Shown here piece after piece: positions 7,938-16,498 of a stretch of 64,000 nucleotides of DNA. Under the pieces are notes generated by a model, which was given only the letters and a program-made list of their open reading frames with translations, did not search any database and had not been told where the DNA came from. Numbering within the stretch: position 1 is the first letter of the stretch; every line of letters starts with the position of its first letter. Origin of the DNA: SAR202 cluster bacterium (GTDB taxonomy: Bacteria; Chloroflexota; Dehalococcoidia; Lucifugimonadales; Lucifugimonadaceae); the NCBI GenBank assembly GCA_016872495.1, contig VGZT01000006.1, positions 1-64,000 of the forward strand, read 5' to 3'. Both the position numbers and the translations under genes were made by a program.

Positions 7938-9317
7938 ATGAGTATCGACTGGCGCTCGGTCGACCGTTGGCTGACGGGTGATGCCTGGGTCAGATCACGC
8001 ATCCCTGAACATCTGGTCCAGCTGTGCGACCTCATTGGTCCGCGCTGGGCGTCGACCCCCCAGGAACGTTCCGCGGCAGATTACATCCGTGCCCAGATGC
8101 AAGCGCATGGCCTGGCCAGCGCCCGGCTCGAGCCCTTCCAGGTCGACACGTGGACGCATGAGCCGGCCAGAGCTCGAATTGAAGGGAGGGACGCCCCTGT
8201 CGACGTCCTCCCGTATCTGTTCTGCCCGCCGGTCTCGGTCACGGCTCCTCTCATCGATACCGGGTTCGGAACCTTGCGCGAGGTGGAAGCCACGCGGATG
8301 AAACTCGCCGGCGCGATCGCAATTGTCGATCCTGCGTTCGAGCCGTTCACGGCGCCCACGCCGTTTCCGATCCGCCTGAGGACGCTTGCCCAAGCGGGCG
8401 CGCAGGCGGTGATCGCGATCGACCGCAAGACCGGTGGACGCACGGAGTATCACCCCGCCACCGACTGGCGGACGCTCAAGGTGGAACCCCATCCGGTGCC
8501 CACCGTGGACGTGAGCCGCGAGACTGGCACCTTGCTAAGGCGCTACGCCGCCCGGGGAGCAAGGCTCTCGCTGGAGGTAAAGAGCAGGGCGTACCAGGCG
8601 ACCACGGCGAACACCTCGGCCGAACTGGCCGGCACGTCATGGCCCGACGCACACATCGTTATCGGCGGACACCACGACACGGTGCTGAACTCACCGGGCG
8701 GCAACGACAACGCCTCAGGCACGGTCGTCGTAATCGAAACGGCGCGCACTCTGGCCGCGTTAGCCGCAGAGTCGGGCGTGCGCCCCGGCTGCACGCTGCG
8801 GTTCGTGACGTTCAGCGCCGAGGAGCAGTTCCTGCAGGGGTCGGCCGCCTACGTCAAGCAACATTACGGGCCCGAGCCGTTGCCGCTCCTCATGATCAAC
8901 CTGGACGAACTGTCCACGGGATTCATGAAGGGCGTGGTGCTCCAGTTTCCGGAGCTACGCGGTCTGATCGAACGCCAGCTAACCGCCATGGGAGACGGCC
9001 TCGCGACGCACACCATGACCCAGCTCGATGCCTGGTCCGACCACTACCCGTTCAGCCTGCGGGGGATCCCGACCGCCATCCTCTGGCGATGGCGCTTCTT
9101 TGGAAAGTACCCGGAGTCGGACTTCCACCATGAACCGGACGACATGGCAGACAAGGTACGCGTCCGCGACCTCAAGGAATACGTCGGGCTACTGGCCAGG
9201 CTGGTCTTGAGGCTTTCGCACGTGCCACCAGGAGAGTGGCCGGAAAATCGCCTCGACGCCCGGGCAGTCCAGGCGCGCATCGCGGAGGAGATCACCTCGC
9301 CACACCGCACGATGTAG
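7938..9317 (+). CDS. M28 family metallopeptidase with PA-type insert
   Basis: Predicted zinc aminopeptidase or carboxypeptidase-like enzyme. At 459 aa it shows the co-catalytic zinc motifs IGGHHDTVLNSPGGNDNASG (His and Asp ligands), FSAEEQFLQGS (catalytic Glu plus Glu ligand), a following NLDELSTG Asp, and DFHHEPDD near the C-terminus supplying the last His. Between residues about 90 and 190 lies a protease-associated-like insert (LIDTGFGTLREVE, KLAGAIAIVD). ATG 7938 is chosen because homology starts at MSIDWRSVDRWL; the longer frame overlaps the upstream stub. No signal peptide is visible, so it is probably cytoplasmic. It converges on the RraA-like gene. Confidence 0.88.
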   Translation: MSIDWRSVDRWLTGDAWVRSRIPEHLVQLCDLIGPRWASTPQERSAADYIRAQMQAHGLASARLEPFQVDTWTHEPARARIEGRDAPVDVLPYLFCPPVSVTAPLIDTGFGTLREVEATRMKLAGAIAIVDPAFEPFTAPTPFPIRLRTLAQAGAQAVIAIDRKTGGRTEYHPATDWRTLKVEPHPVPTVDVSRETGTLLRRYAARGARLSLEVKSRAYQATTANTSAELAGTSWPDAHIVIGGHHDTVLNSPGGNDNASGTVVVIETARTLAALAAESGVRPGCTLRFVTFSAEEQFLQGSAAYVKQHYGPEPLPLLMINLDELSTGFMKGVVLQFPELRGLIERQLTAMGDGLATHTMTQLDAWSDHYPFSLRGIPTAILWRWRFFGKYPESDFHHEPDDMADKVRVRDLKEYVGLLARLVLRLSHVPPGEWPENRLDARAVQARIAEEITSPHRTM

Positions 9318-9341
9318 CGAGGCGTTCCTTCCTGCCGTCGG

Positions 9342-10127
9342 TTACTTCTTCTTGGCCGGACCTTTCTTCCCGGCCGACTGCGCCTTGCGCCAGGCCTCGT
9401 ATTCCTTGCTGGCAGCGTCGTTCGGCGGGTAGTACTTGCGGAGGTCGCCGCCCTCGGAAAGGCGCAACTTGGCGAACACTTCCCATTCGGCGTGCTCGTG
9501 GCCCTTGGTGGCCAGGTCCGATGCCAGATGGGCAGGTACGACAACCGCTCCGTCGTCGTCGGCGATGATGATGTCGCCCGGCATCACGAGCACGTTGCCA
9601 CAGGCGATCGGTCCGTTGACCGCGAATGGCATCAATGTCGTCTGGACGTGGAAGTTCGGGGTCACCCCGCGCAGCCAGTAGCCCAGGTCAATCTCCTTGG
9701 CATGCGGCCAGTCACGGATGCAGCCGTCGATCACGGCGCCGATCCCACCCTTGCCCTTGAAGTACGTGAGCATCATTTCGCCAAATACGCCGCTGCTCAT
9801 CTCGGCGCGCGCATCGACCACTACGATGTCGCCCGGCTGAGTGTGATAGAGAACATGCCGGTGCAGCTGACGCTCGGGGTCGACGTACTCACCCTCGGGG
9901 TAGATGTCGCCGCGCTTCGGCATGAACTGCAGCGTCAGTGCCGGGCCGACGATCGATCTCCCGGGCGTCCACGTCGTTGGGCCCTGGATGAATACGTTCT
10001 TGATGCCCATCCGGTTGAGCTCTCCGGCAGCGGTCGCGGCGCCGATGCCCTCAAGGCGCTTGATGAGGCTCTTCGGCGGGCGCTTTATGTCCTGGGTAAC
10101 GACTGCTGACTTCTTTGCTGGCGGCAT
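9342..10127 (-). CDS. RraA-like / HMG-aldolase family protein
   Basis: Member of the RraA/4-hydroxy-4-methyl-2-oxoglutarate aldolase family, which cleaves or decarboxylates small oxo-acids with a divalent metal. The 261-aa sequence carries the family core GIGAVIDGCIRDW (Arg-Asp metal/substrate site) followed by GDIIIADDDGAVVVP, the usual C-terminal strand. A lysine-rich end (AGKKGPAKKK) is an unusual tail. An aldolase role is more likely than RNase E inhibition, since RNase E is not expected in this group. The start ATG at 10127 is the first in-frame start. The gene is transcribed in the same direction as the ceramidase-like gene to its right. Confidence 0.85.
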   Translation of the reverse strand: MPPAKKSAVVTQDIKRPPKSLIKRLEGIGAATAAGELNRMGIKNVFIQGPTTWTPGRSIVGPALTLQFMPKRGDIYPEGEYVDPERQLHRHVLYHTQPGDIVVVDARAEMSSGVFGEMMLTYFKGKGGIGAVIDGCIRDWPHAKEIDLGYWLRGVTPNFHVQTTLMPFAVNGPIACGNVLVMPGDIIIADDDGAVVVPAHLASDLATKGHEHAEWEVFAKLRLSEGGDLRKYYPPNDAASKEYEAWRKAQSAGKKGPAKKK

Positions 10128-10250
10128 CTAGGGCACTGGCTCCTTCTGGTCGGTGACAATCGCTCAGCGAATGGTACACGCCACACGCGGGCTGTCATCC
10201 CCGGTCGCCAGCCGCGGCTCCGCTCGCAAGGCCAAGGGTCGGGGGCGGCC

Positions 10251-11681
10251 CTATTTCCAGAGCGCTCCTATGGCCGTGACGCAGGCGTCGGACAGATCGC
10301 GGTCGGCGCCCGCCTTGAACGGCGTGGTCCGTACCTCGTATCCGCCCTCCTCGTACGCCTGGGCGGTGGGTATGTAGGCGAACAGGCCATTCGTGTAGCC
10401 ACAGAAGACGGTGTGCGGTGCAGGCGAACGTCGCTTGACGTCCATGCCGATCTCGGCAAAGGGCTCGCCTGGGACTCCAATTAGCGCGGTGTCGCCCAGT
10501 CGAATCGCCTGGAGATGAACCTTGATCGGATCGCTCTGTGCCATCCTCGCCAGGTTCCGGCGTATCCATGCCCTCTTGGAAGCCATGACCGCCGCCTTGA
10601 TCGCCTTCTCGTCGCCGGTCTGCCGTACCGCCTGCAGCCGCGCCATGAGTCGGTCGAATTCGGCCTCGATCTCCGCAACCGGCGGGAATTCGCCAGCCGG
10701 CAGGTTCACGACCGTATTTACGACACGCAATGTCTGGTCCGGCTCCCCCGCAGGTTCGTCGACATACATCCCCAGGTCGGCGCCTGAGCCAACGATCTCG
10801 ACCAGTCGTTCCTTGCGCCGGACCGGGTCGATCTCAAGCCGGACGCGGGCCGCCTCCAGGCCCAGTCGCTTGCCGAGTTTGCGCGGCGCCTCGATATCGC
10901 CGACGAATGTGATGATCGGGCCCTGGTTCCCCGCGGCGCCCTGGAGGAACAGGCACAGGCCGCCAATATTCTCTTCCACGGTCCTGCGGGCATGGCCCGG
11001 GTAATCTGGAGAGAGCTGGCGGTTCGCCGGACCCAGGATAGTCGGATGGCACGCGAAGTTGACGATCGTCGCAACGGGCTTTCCGGAAGTGTCATCAAGC
11101 GCAGTGACGAGGACCTGGTTGTCGACAAACCCCTTCCAGTTGCGTCCGGTAAACATGAAACCATCGGGCGTTACTGGTCTGCGATTGACGTTGATGCCGC
11201 AGACGCCAGCGCCCGTCCCGATATTGACGGCCCGGGCGCGACGTTTCGCTTCTCTGGCTGCTGCCGCGGCTTGCGCCGGCACCCCGGCCAGATATGGCTC
11301 GATCAGTTCCGCTCCGCCCTTCAGGAATGTACCTGGGAATTCGGCCCCCGCATGGGTGTGCGTGGCCGATAGCCAGACATGGTCCGGTGCCACTCCGGCG
11401 GCCGCGCCTACCGCCTTCCTGATGTCCTTGTCCAGCCAGTCCGGGAGCAGCAGGATGTCGAGGTCGACGATAACGGCGCGCGTTTCGGGCGACTCAAGAT
11501 AAAGAGCGGTGGCGTAGAAGGGCATGTCCACGCCTTCCGCCTTTTCGTGCACTGCGGCGCCCCAGCCCGCGTGTGCGATCCCGACCGGAGGCGTGATTTC
11601 GGTGCGGCCTGCCCCTGCTTTGATCAATCCTTTGACCCCTGTATTCGAATCGACTCGTCGATCACCCGGAGACGCCGTCAT
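10251..11681 (-). CDS. Neutral/alkaline ceramidase-like hydrolase
   Basis: A 476-aa protein similar to the N-terminal catalytic domain of neutral ceramidases, which hydrolyse the amide of N-acyl sphingosines. Seen: KAGAGRTEITPPVGI at the start, the zinc-site stretch LSATHTHAGAEFPG, and FACHPTILGPANRQLSPDYPG with its conserved His and active-site region, then LFLQGAAGNQGP. There is no signal peptide and the C-terminal Ig-like domain of secreted ceramidases is missing. Chloroflexota homologues probably act on another amide, so the substrate is open. ATG 11681 is the longest start; a TTG before IKAGAGR with AAGGA upstream is an alternative. Confidence 0.8.
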   Translation of the reverse strand: MTASPGDRRVDSNTGVKGLIKAGAGRTEITPPVGIAHAGWGAAVHEKAEGVDMPFYATALYLESPETRAVIVDLDILLLPDWLDKDIRKAVGAAAGVAPDHVWLSATHTHAGAEFPGTFLKGGAELIEPYLAGVPAQAAAAAREAKRRARAVNIGTGAGVCGINVNRRPVTPDGFMFTGRNWKGFVDNQVLVTALDDTSGKPVATIVNFACHPTILGPANRQLSPDYPGHARRTVEENIGGLCLFLQGAAGNQGPIITFVGDIEAPRKLGKRLGLEAARVRLEIDPVRRKERLVEIVGSGADLGMYVDEPAGEPDQTLRVVNTVVNLPAGEFPPVAEIEAEFDRLMARLQAVRQTGDEKAIKAAVMASKRAWIRRNLARMAQSDPIKVHLQAIRLGDTALIGVPGEPFAEIGMDVKRRSPAPHTVFCGYTNGLFAYIPTAQAYEEGGYEVRTTPFKAGADRDLSDACVTAIGALWK

Positions 11682-11741
11682 CGAAACGGTCCGGGCGCGG
11701 CGGTGATTCTAGGGCCGACCGGGGCCGCGCGCACGAAGCGG

Positions 11742-11757
11742 GCCCCTCATTCGGGGC
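11742..11757 (-). terminator. Small hairpin downstream of lexA
   Basis: GCCCC-tcattc-GGGGC, a 5-bp GC stem with a 6-nt loop, lies 32 nt beyond the lexA stop and upstream of the ceramidase-like start. No U-run follows on the lexA side, so intrinsic termination is only a weak possibility. Confidence 0.35.
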
Positions 11758-11788
11758 AAGGCAGCTGCGTTTGAAACCGAAGGCTGAT

Positions 11789-12439
11789 TCAGCCCAGATA
11801 GCGCCAGACGGCGACCAGGCGGCTCAGGATCTGCACGCGGTGCGCGGGGACGACGATCGGTTGCATGAGCGGGTTCTCGGGCTGCAGCCGCACCATGGGC
11901 CCTTCCTTGTAGATGCGCTTCAGCGTCGTCTCGTCATCGGGGGCGATTCGCACCGCCACGGTGGCCCCGTTCGGCGCCTCCGTTGTCTCTTCCATCACGA
12001 CGAGGTCGCCGTCTGCAATCATCGCTTCGACCATCGAGTCGCCTTTGACCCTGAGTGCGTAAAGCTTTTCGCCGCTGCCCGCGATCGACTGCGGCAGCTC
12101 AACGGTGTCCTGCGACTCGTAGCCAGCCCAGGACTCGACGGTCGGAAGGGGGAAAGGCGCACCGGCCGCGATCGAACCTACGAGCGGCACCGAGAAGACC
12201 TCCGGCCGCGCGGTTTCCGATCGCGCTGGCCCCGCAAGCCCCAGGCCACGCGAGACCCGATCGTCGCGGTCCAAGAGGCCCCGCTTGCGAAGGACGTCGA
12301 GGTTGTAATCGACGACGGAGGTCGAACTGATCGCGCAGCCCCGCTGGATGTCCCGGATCGTCGGTGGATAGCCGCGCCCGCCGATGAAATCCCGGATGAA
12401 ATCAAGGATCTTTTGCTGTCGGCCGGTTAGACCCTGCAC
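11789..12439 (-). CDS. lexA: LexA repressor
   Basis: SOS-response repressor with self-cleavage activity. The N-terminal winged helix is LTGRQQKILDFIRDF through GYPPTIRDI and SSTSVVDYNLDVL. The cleavage site is SIAAGAPFP (Ala-Gly bond). The catalytic serine sits in VKGDSMVEAMI and the general-base lysine in ETTLKRIYKEG. GTG at 12439 gives 216 aa and has GGGAGG 5-6 nt upstream; a longer ATG start at 12526 would add 29 non-homologous residues. The gene is monocistronic or reads towards the ceramidase-like gene. A short palindrome about 55 nt upstream is a candidate self-operator. Confidence 0.95.
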   Translation of the reverse strand: MQGLTGRQQKILDFIRDFIGGRGYPPTIRDIQRGCAISSTSVVDYNLDVLRKRGLLDRDDRVSRGLGLAGPARSETARPEVFSVPLVGSIAAGAPFPLPTVESWAGYESQDTVELPQSIAGSGEKLYALRVKGDSMVEAMIADGDLVVMEETTEAPNGATVAVRIAPDDETTLKRIYKEGPMVRLQPENPLMQPIVVPAHRVQILSRLVAVWRYLG

Positions 12440-12491
12440 GCCCGCCTCCCGCCTGAAGACTGCGTCCTTCGCCCTGCGGACACAGTTAGCA

Positions 12492-12501
12492 CGAATGTTC
12501 G
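12492..12501. promoter_or_regulatory. Candidate LexA-operator-like palindrome upstream of lexA
   Basis: On the lexA strand the bases read CGAACATTCG, CGAA and TTCG around a 2-nt centre, 53-62 nt upstream of the GTG start. It shares the CGAAC half-site of Gram-positive SOS boxes (CGAAC-N4-GTTCG), but the second half is shifted. It is flanked by outer TTAGC/GCTAG arms. Assigned from position and similarity only. Confidence 0.35.
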
Positions 12502-12628
12502 ACTCGAAGCTAGCAGGGCCGCTCATTAAACGTCAATGAGCGAATGTCACAAGAACGCGCGCGTCGGTCGCCGGCGACGGAGGCATCCGGCGGTATCGAA
12601 CTGATGTCGCGCCGCGCGGGGCATGCAT

Positions 12629-12655
12629 AAAGTGGCGCATGTCAGCGCCACCTTT
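12629..12655 (-). terminator. Terminator downstream of rpsT
   Basis: Read on the rpsT strand: AAAGG-TGGCGC, loop TGACAT, GCGCCA-CTTT followed by ATGC. The core is a perfect 7-bp stem (GTGGCGC/GCGCCAC) extended by A-U pairs across a one-base bulge, 18 nt after the rpsT stop. The 3' arm ends in a short U-run, consistent with intrinsic termination. Confidence 0.7.
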
Positions 12656-12672
12656 CGCGCGTACGGTCCGGA

Positions 12673-12933
12673 CTACGCGGTGACTTTGTTCTGAGCCTTG
12701 CGCAGCCTGGAGATACGCCTGGAGGCGTTCTTCTTGTGAATCACGCCCTTCTTGGCTGCCTTCGCCAGCATCTGGACTGCGGCGTCGACCGCGTGGGCGC
12801 TCTCTTCCGATTTCGGACCGTCGGTCAGGGCACGCCGGGCGCGGGCCACGACGCGGCGCGACTCGGCGATGATCGGCCGGTTCCTGGCCTTCCGGCGAAG
12901 CGACTGGCGATGGGGCTTGTTCGGTGCTGGCAT
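12673..12933 (-). CDS. rpsT: 30S ribosomal protein S20
   Basis: Primary 16S rRNA-binding protein of the small subunit. The 86-aa, very basic product has the family features NKPHRQSLRRKARNRP near the N-terminus, a long helical middle, and KKGVIHKKNASRRISRLRK near the C-terminus (the usual GxIHKNxAARxKSRL signature). The start ATG at 12933 is preceded by an AGAGAG-rich site. It lies 12 nt downstream of the (p)ppGpp synthetase gene in the same orientation, so they can be co-transcribed, and it ends at a clear terminator. Confidence 0.97.
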   Translation of the reverse strand: MPAPNKPHRQSLRRKARNRPIIAESRRVVARARRALTDGPKSEESAHAVDAAVQMLAKAAKKGVIHKKNASRRISRLRKAQNKVTA

Positions 12934-12945
12934 CTGTCTCTCTTC

Positions 12946-15252
12946 TCAGGGCTCGAGAACGGCTCTCAGCCGGCTTTCTCCGGTCGTTCCTGACAGGCCG
13001 GAACGGGGCCTGCGGTCCACCAGGCTGGTACGGTCGACTGTCGAAACGCCGCGCACTGCGCCCAGCTTCGCGAACAGCCTGCCCAACTGGTCAATCCCAG
13101 TAGTGTACACGGTAAGCGCCACGGTACAGCGGCCACCGGGCTGCTCCTCTGACGAGATCGAATGGATATTGACCCGCTCGGCCGAGACGACCGAGGTGAT
13201 ATCGCGCAGCAGGCCAACCCGGTCGTAGGCGTCCAAACGGACCCGGACGGGCAACCGGTTCTCAGCGTGGCCCCAGGCGACCTCGACCAGGCGTTCCGGC
13301 TCGTCTTCCCCGCGTATGTTCGGACAGTTCTCGCGGTGAACGCTGACCCCCCTGCCCCTTGTCAGGTAGCCGATGATCGGGTCGCCGTAGACGGGCAGAC
13401 AGCACCGGGCAACCTTGGTCAGGATGTTGCCCGCCCCCATCACCACGACCCCGGACGCGCTGCTGTCGCCAGCCGGCCCGGACTTCGCCTGTGCCTGGAC
13501 GCCGGCCGACGGTTGAACCGTCGCGGCGGTAGAGAGCCGGTCGATCACCTTCTGCACATCCAGGTGACCGGTGCCCAGAGCCTCGAAGAGGTCCGCCGGA
13601 GAGGCGAAGCCCATGAGCGTAGCCAGCTGGTCTTCCTTCACCGCCACGCTCAAGTGACGCAGCGACCGCTCCATCACGTCGCGCCCTCGTTCGATACTGG
13701 CGGTTCGCTCTTGCCGCCGGAACCAGTTGCGCACTTTCTCGCGCGCGCTGGCCGTCCCCAGGTATCCGAGACTGGGGTTTAGCCAGTCCAGGCTGGGACC
13801 CCTGGCGTTCTTGGACTTCTTGATCTCGACCGTGTCGCCGTTCTGGATCTCAGTGTTGAGTGTTACCAGCTTGCCGTTGACCATCGCGCCAACGCAGTTA
13901 TGCCCGAGCTCGGTGTGGATCCGGTAGGCGAAATCGAGCGGAGTCGCCCCCTTCGCCAGTTCGATGACGTCCCCGCGCGGCGTGTACACGAAGACGGTGT
14001 CACCGAGGATGTCGGTCTTGATCGTCTCGAGGTATTCGGCATCGCCGTGCATGTCGCGCTGCCAGTCGAGCAGCTGCTTAAGCCAGGACATCCGCTGCTC
14101 GAAGCGGTCTGACTGTGGTCCGCCTTCCTTGTAGGCAACGTGCGCCGCCACGCCCTGTTCCGCCACTTCGTGCATCCTCTGAGTCCGAATCTGGACCTCC
14201 AGGGGATACCCGTCGAAGCCGACAACCGACGTGTGGAGCGACTGGTACATGTTGTCTTTGGGGCTGGCTATGTAGTCGTCGAACTGCCCCGGAATGGGCC
14301 GCCAGAGCGAGTGCGCGACGCCGAGCGCCGCATAGCTTTCCGCCTCCGTCTCCACGATGACTCTCAGGGCGATCAGGTCGTAAATCTCGCTGAACTTGCG
14401 ACCCATCTGACCGTAGCGGTCCATCTTGTTGAAGATGCTGTACAGGTGCTTGGCCCGGCCGGTCACCTGCCCCTGGATGCCGGACTTCTCGAGCGCCTCC
14501 TGGAGGGCCATCGTGCAGCGATCCACGTACGCCTCGCGCTCGGCCCGCTTGCGCGACAGCATTCGGGAGATTTGCTTGTACTCGCGGGCGTGGAGGTATT
14601 TGAACGCCTCATCCTCCAGCCGCCACTTCAGATCACCCATGCCGAGGCGGTGCGCCAGCGGGGCGTAGATGTCGAGCGTCTCGCGTGCGATTGCCAGCTG
14701 CCGATCGGGCGACAACGCCTTCAGGGTCAACATGTTATGGAGGCGATCTGCCAGCTTGATCAGCAGGACCCGGACGTCGTGCGCCATGGCCACGAACATC
14801 TTGCGGAGCGTCGCGGCGCGTTCGGCCGCCTTCTGGTCTGCACCGCCATTGAGATCGAATTCGGTGCCCGCGGCAAGGCCACCGGCCTCGGCCCCCTCAT
14901 TGCGCTCCAGTACGTCGATGCGGGACATCTTCGTCACGCCGTCGACCAGTTTCGCGACCTCCGCGCCGAAGCGCGCCTCCAGGACTTCGACCGAGACATC
15001 GCAGTCTTCGATCACGTCATGCAGGAGCGCGGCGGCGATGGTTGTCGCGTCCATGCGGAGGCGGGCCAGGTACTCGGCCGTTGCGATCGGGTGCTCGATA
15101 TAGGGCTCACCCGACTTGCGGCTCTGCCCCTTGTGGGCCTCTGCCGCGAATTCCAGGGACATCTCGACGAAGGCCACCCGGTCGTCTGGCAGGTACGACC
15201 TGACGGCCTTAAGAAGGGTCTCGGCCCGGACGGTGGTTGCGGTTGGGCTCAT
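12946..15252 (-). CDS. rel: Bifunctional (p)ppGpp synthetase/hydrolase, RelA/SpoT family
   Basis: Stringent-response enzyme that makes and degrades (p)ppGpp. Domains in order within 768 aa: HD hydrolase (about 30-200, with GEPYIEHPIATAEYL and the metal motif LLHDVIEDC), synthetase (about 255-370, with HLYSIFNKMDRYGQ, YDLIALRVIVE and ASPKDNMYQSLHT), TGS domain (VFVYTPRGDVIELAKGAT), a helical/zinc-finger region with ARCCLPVYGDPIIGYLTRG, and a C-terminal ACT domain (DRVGLLRDITSVVS). HD residues are intact, so hydrolase activity is expected. ATG 15252 is the natural start. Orientation and spacing link it to rpsT. Confidence 0.96.
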   Translation of the reverse strand: MSPTATTVRAETLLKAVRSYLPDDRVAFVEMSLEFAAEAHKGQSRKSGEPYIEHPIATAEYLARLRMDATTIAAALLHDVIEDCDVSVEVLEARFGAEVAKLVDGVTKMSRIDVLERNEGAEAGGLAAGTEFDLNGGADQKAAERAATLRKMFVAMAHDVRVLLIKLADRLHNMLTLKALSPDRQLAIARETLDIYAPLAHRLGMGDLKWRLEDEAFKYLHAREYKQISRMLSRKRAEREAYVDRCTMALQEALEKSGIQGQVTGRAKHLYSIFNKMDRYGQMGRKFSEIYDLIALRVIVETEAESYAALGVAHSLWRPIPGQFDDYIASPKDNMYQSLHTSVVGFDGYPLEVQIRTQRMHEVAEQGVAAHVAYKEGGPQSDRFEQRMSWLKQLLDWQRDMHGDAEYLETIKTDILGDTVFVYTPRGDVIELAKGATPLDFAYRIHTELGHNCVGAMVNGKLVTLNTEIQNGDTVEIKKSKNARGPSLDWLNPSLGYLGTASAREKVRNWFRRQERTASIERGRDVMERSLRHLSVAVKEDQLATLMGFASPADLFEALGTGHLDVQKVIDRLSTAATVQPSAGVQAQAKSGPAGDSSASGVVVMGAGNILTKVARCCLPVYGDPIIGYLTRGRGVSVHRENCPNIRGEDEPERLVEVAWGHAENRLPVRVRLDAYDRVGLLRDITSVVSAERVNIHSISSEEQPGGRCTVALTVYTTGIDQLGRLFAKLGAVRGVSTVDRTSLVDRRPRSGLSGTTGESRLRAVLEP

Positions 15253-15343
15253 GATTGGAATCCACAGCTAATGTTACTCCCGCGCCCCGCTTCGAATCGA
15301 CGGTAATCTCCGCCGAGTCTCGTCAGTTCGCCGGGCGGACCGC

Positions 15344-16069
15344 TCAGGACCTGGGGCGTTCCAGGAGCACGGTGACACCCATATCCCGGTACTTGCTGCG
15401 CAGTTCGGGGTCATAGCTTCGGATCGCGAGCCTGGTACCCGAGCCTTCAAGCACCTTCAAGGCGTACCGCACGCAGTCGTCATCGGTCTTGAACGGATGG
15501 TGTGGATTGGCCTCCCGGCTGAAACTCAGGTCTGCGGGCCCCCACGAAAGACAGTCGACCCCCTTCCGGGCCAGGCTGCGTGCCCTGGTAACCGCCCCGA
15601 TCGACTCGATCTGCATCCACAGGACGCCGTGCTGGTTCCACCAGCCAGCGTATGTAAGGCGGTCGTCCCGCCCCTTGACCATCCACCGAGCGGCGCCGCC
15701 CCAGCTGCGTCCGCCGAACTGCGGGTAGTAGAAGTAGTGGAGCGCCTCTTCGACCGTGCCCGGCTCCTCGGTCTGTGGTACCTCGATGCCGGCCGGACCC
15801 AGGTCGAGGAGATTGCCGATCAGATATGAGTGACGCGTGTGCTTGATGCGAAAGATGACGGGGATTCCAACGTCGCTGGCGACCCCACAGAACTCGACCA
15901 GCCGCTCCTCGCTAAAGGGCGAATGCTGGCTGTCGACCGAGACGTAGTCGTAGTCGTCCCGGGCGAGCGCGGCTTCCAGCTGCTTGCGACCGGTCGTGGC
16001 GGCCACGCCAATGCCCACGACGAAGTCTCCCCTGTTGATGCGCTGCTTGAGCTGGTCTGCCGGTTTCAT
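15344..16069 (-). CDS. HpcH/HpaI aldolase family protein
   Basis: Predicted metal-dependent class II aldolase acting on a 2-oxo-3-deoxy acid (KDR or HHED-aldolase type). The 241-aa sequence has the phosphoenolpyruvate-mutase-like barrel with YDYVSVDSQHSPF (catalytic His region), IPVIFRIKHTRH, GPAGIEVPQTEEPG and WMQIESIGAVTRA (Glu metal ligand), then LSWGPADLSFS (Asp ligand). The substrate is not deducible. The start ATG at 16069 precedes MKPADQLKQRINRGDF, a standard N-terminus. Divided by about 40 nt from a decayed sulfatase, it belongs to the catabolic genes shared by this area. Confidence 0.88.
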   Translation of the reverse strand: MKPADQLKQRINRGDFVVGIGVAATTGRKQLEAALARDDYDYVSVDSQHSPFSEERLVEFCGVASDVGIPVIFRIKHTRHSYLIGNLLDLGPAGIEVPQTEEPGTVEEALHYFYYPQFGGRSWGGAARWMVKGRDDRLTYAGWWNQHGVLWMQIESIGAVTRARSLARKGVDCLSWGPADLSFSREANPHHPFKTDDDCVRYALKVLEGSGTRLAIRSYDPELRSKYRDMGVTVLLERPRS

Positions 16070-16111
16070 CTGTCTCCCCTTCCGTGACTGGTAGTTCCCA
16101 TTCCAGGCTGA

Positions 16112-16449
16112 TCAGGGCGCTGAAGGCGGTACGGTGTCGCCAGTCCAGTGCTGCCAGATGCCGATGACCGCCGCCATCGCACGCACGCGGTCGCGGTGGT
16201 CGGGCCGGCCGTACAGGTTATCGATCTCGTGCGGATCGGACTCGGTATCGGAGAGCTCACACGGGTCTCCGTCACATGGATTCAGCTCCCAGCGGTTCAA
16301 CACGACCGAACGCCACGGGAGCGCAGCCGGTTGATCGTCGGCTTACCCGGGTCCCGGTCCGGCGCTTCGCCGACGCCGTAGCAGCGTTCCGTGTTGGCTT
16401 GCTGCTGATCGCTCAGTATCGCCACCAGGTCCTTCGGGCCGTCCACCAT
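16112..16449 (-). pseudogene. Sulfatase reduced to joined N- and C-terminal ends
   Basis: From ATG 16449 one frame reads the sulfatase N-terminus: LVAILSDQQQANTERCYG (cf. ILFILTDDQRADTLGCYG) and then GKPTINRLRSRGVRS (cf. TPNLDRLAAEGVRF). It stops at TGA, and the neighbouring frame immediately continues with a sulfatase C-terminus: LNRWELNPCDGDPCELSDTE and SDPHEIDNLYGRPDHR, ending in a tail that stops at 16112. The formylglycine-site CxPxR region and some 350-400 middle residues are absent. This is a large internal deletion plus a frame change, so the gene cannot code for an active enzyme. Confidence 0.75.
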
Positions 16450-16498
16450 CACCTCCACCGCCTGATCCCGGCCACGCAGGCGCAGGCGCGCTTGAGGT

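Noticed and set aside
11771-12430. 219-aa plus-strand frame
   Set aside because: Antisense to lexA, which has all catalytic residues; no independent start signal or homology.
14140-15306. 388-aa open frame on the plus strand
   Set aside because: It is antisense to the (p)ppGpp synthetase gene, whose domains are all intact; the long frame is a GC-rich shadow.
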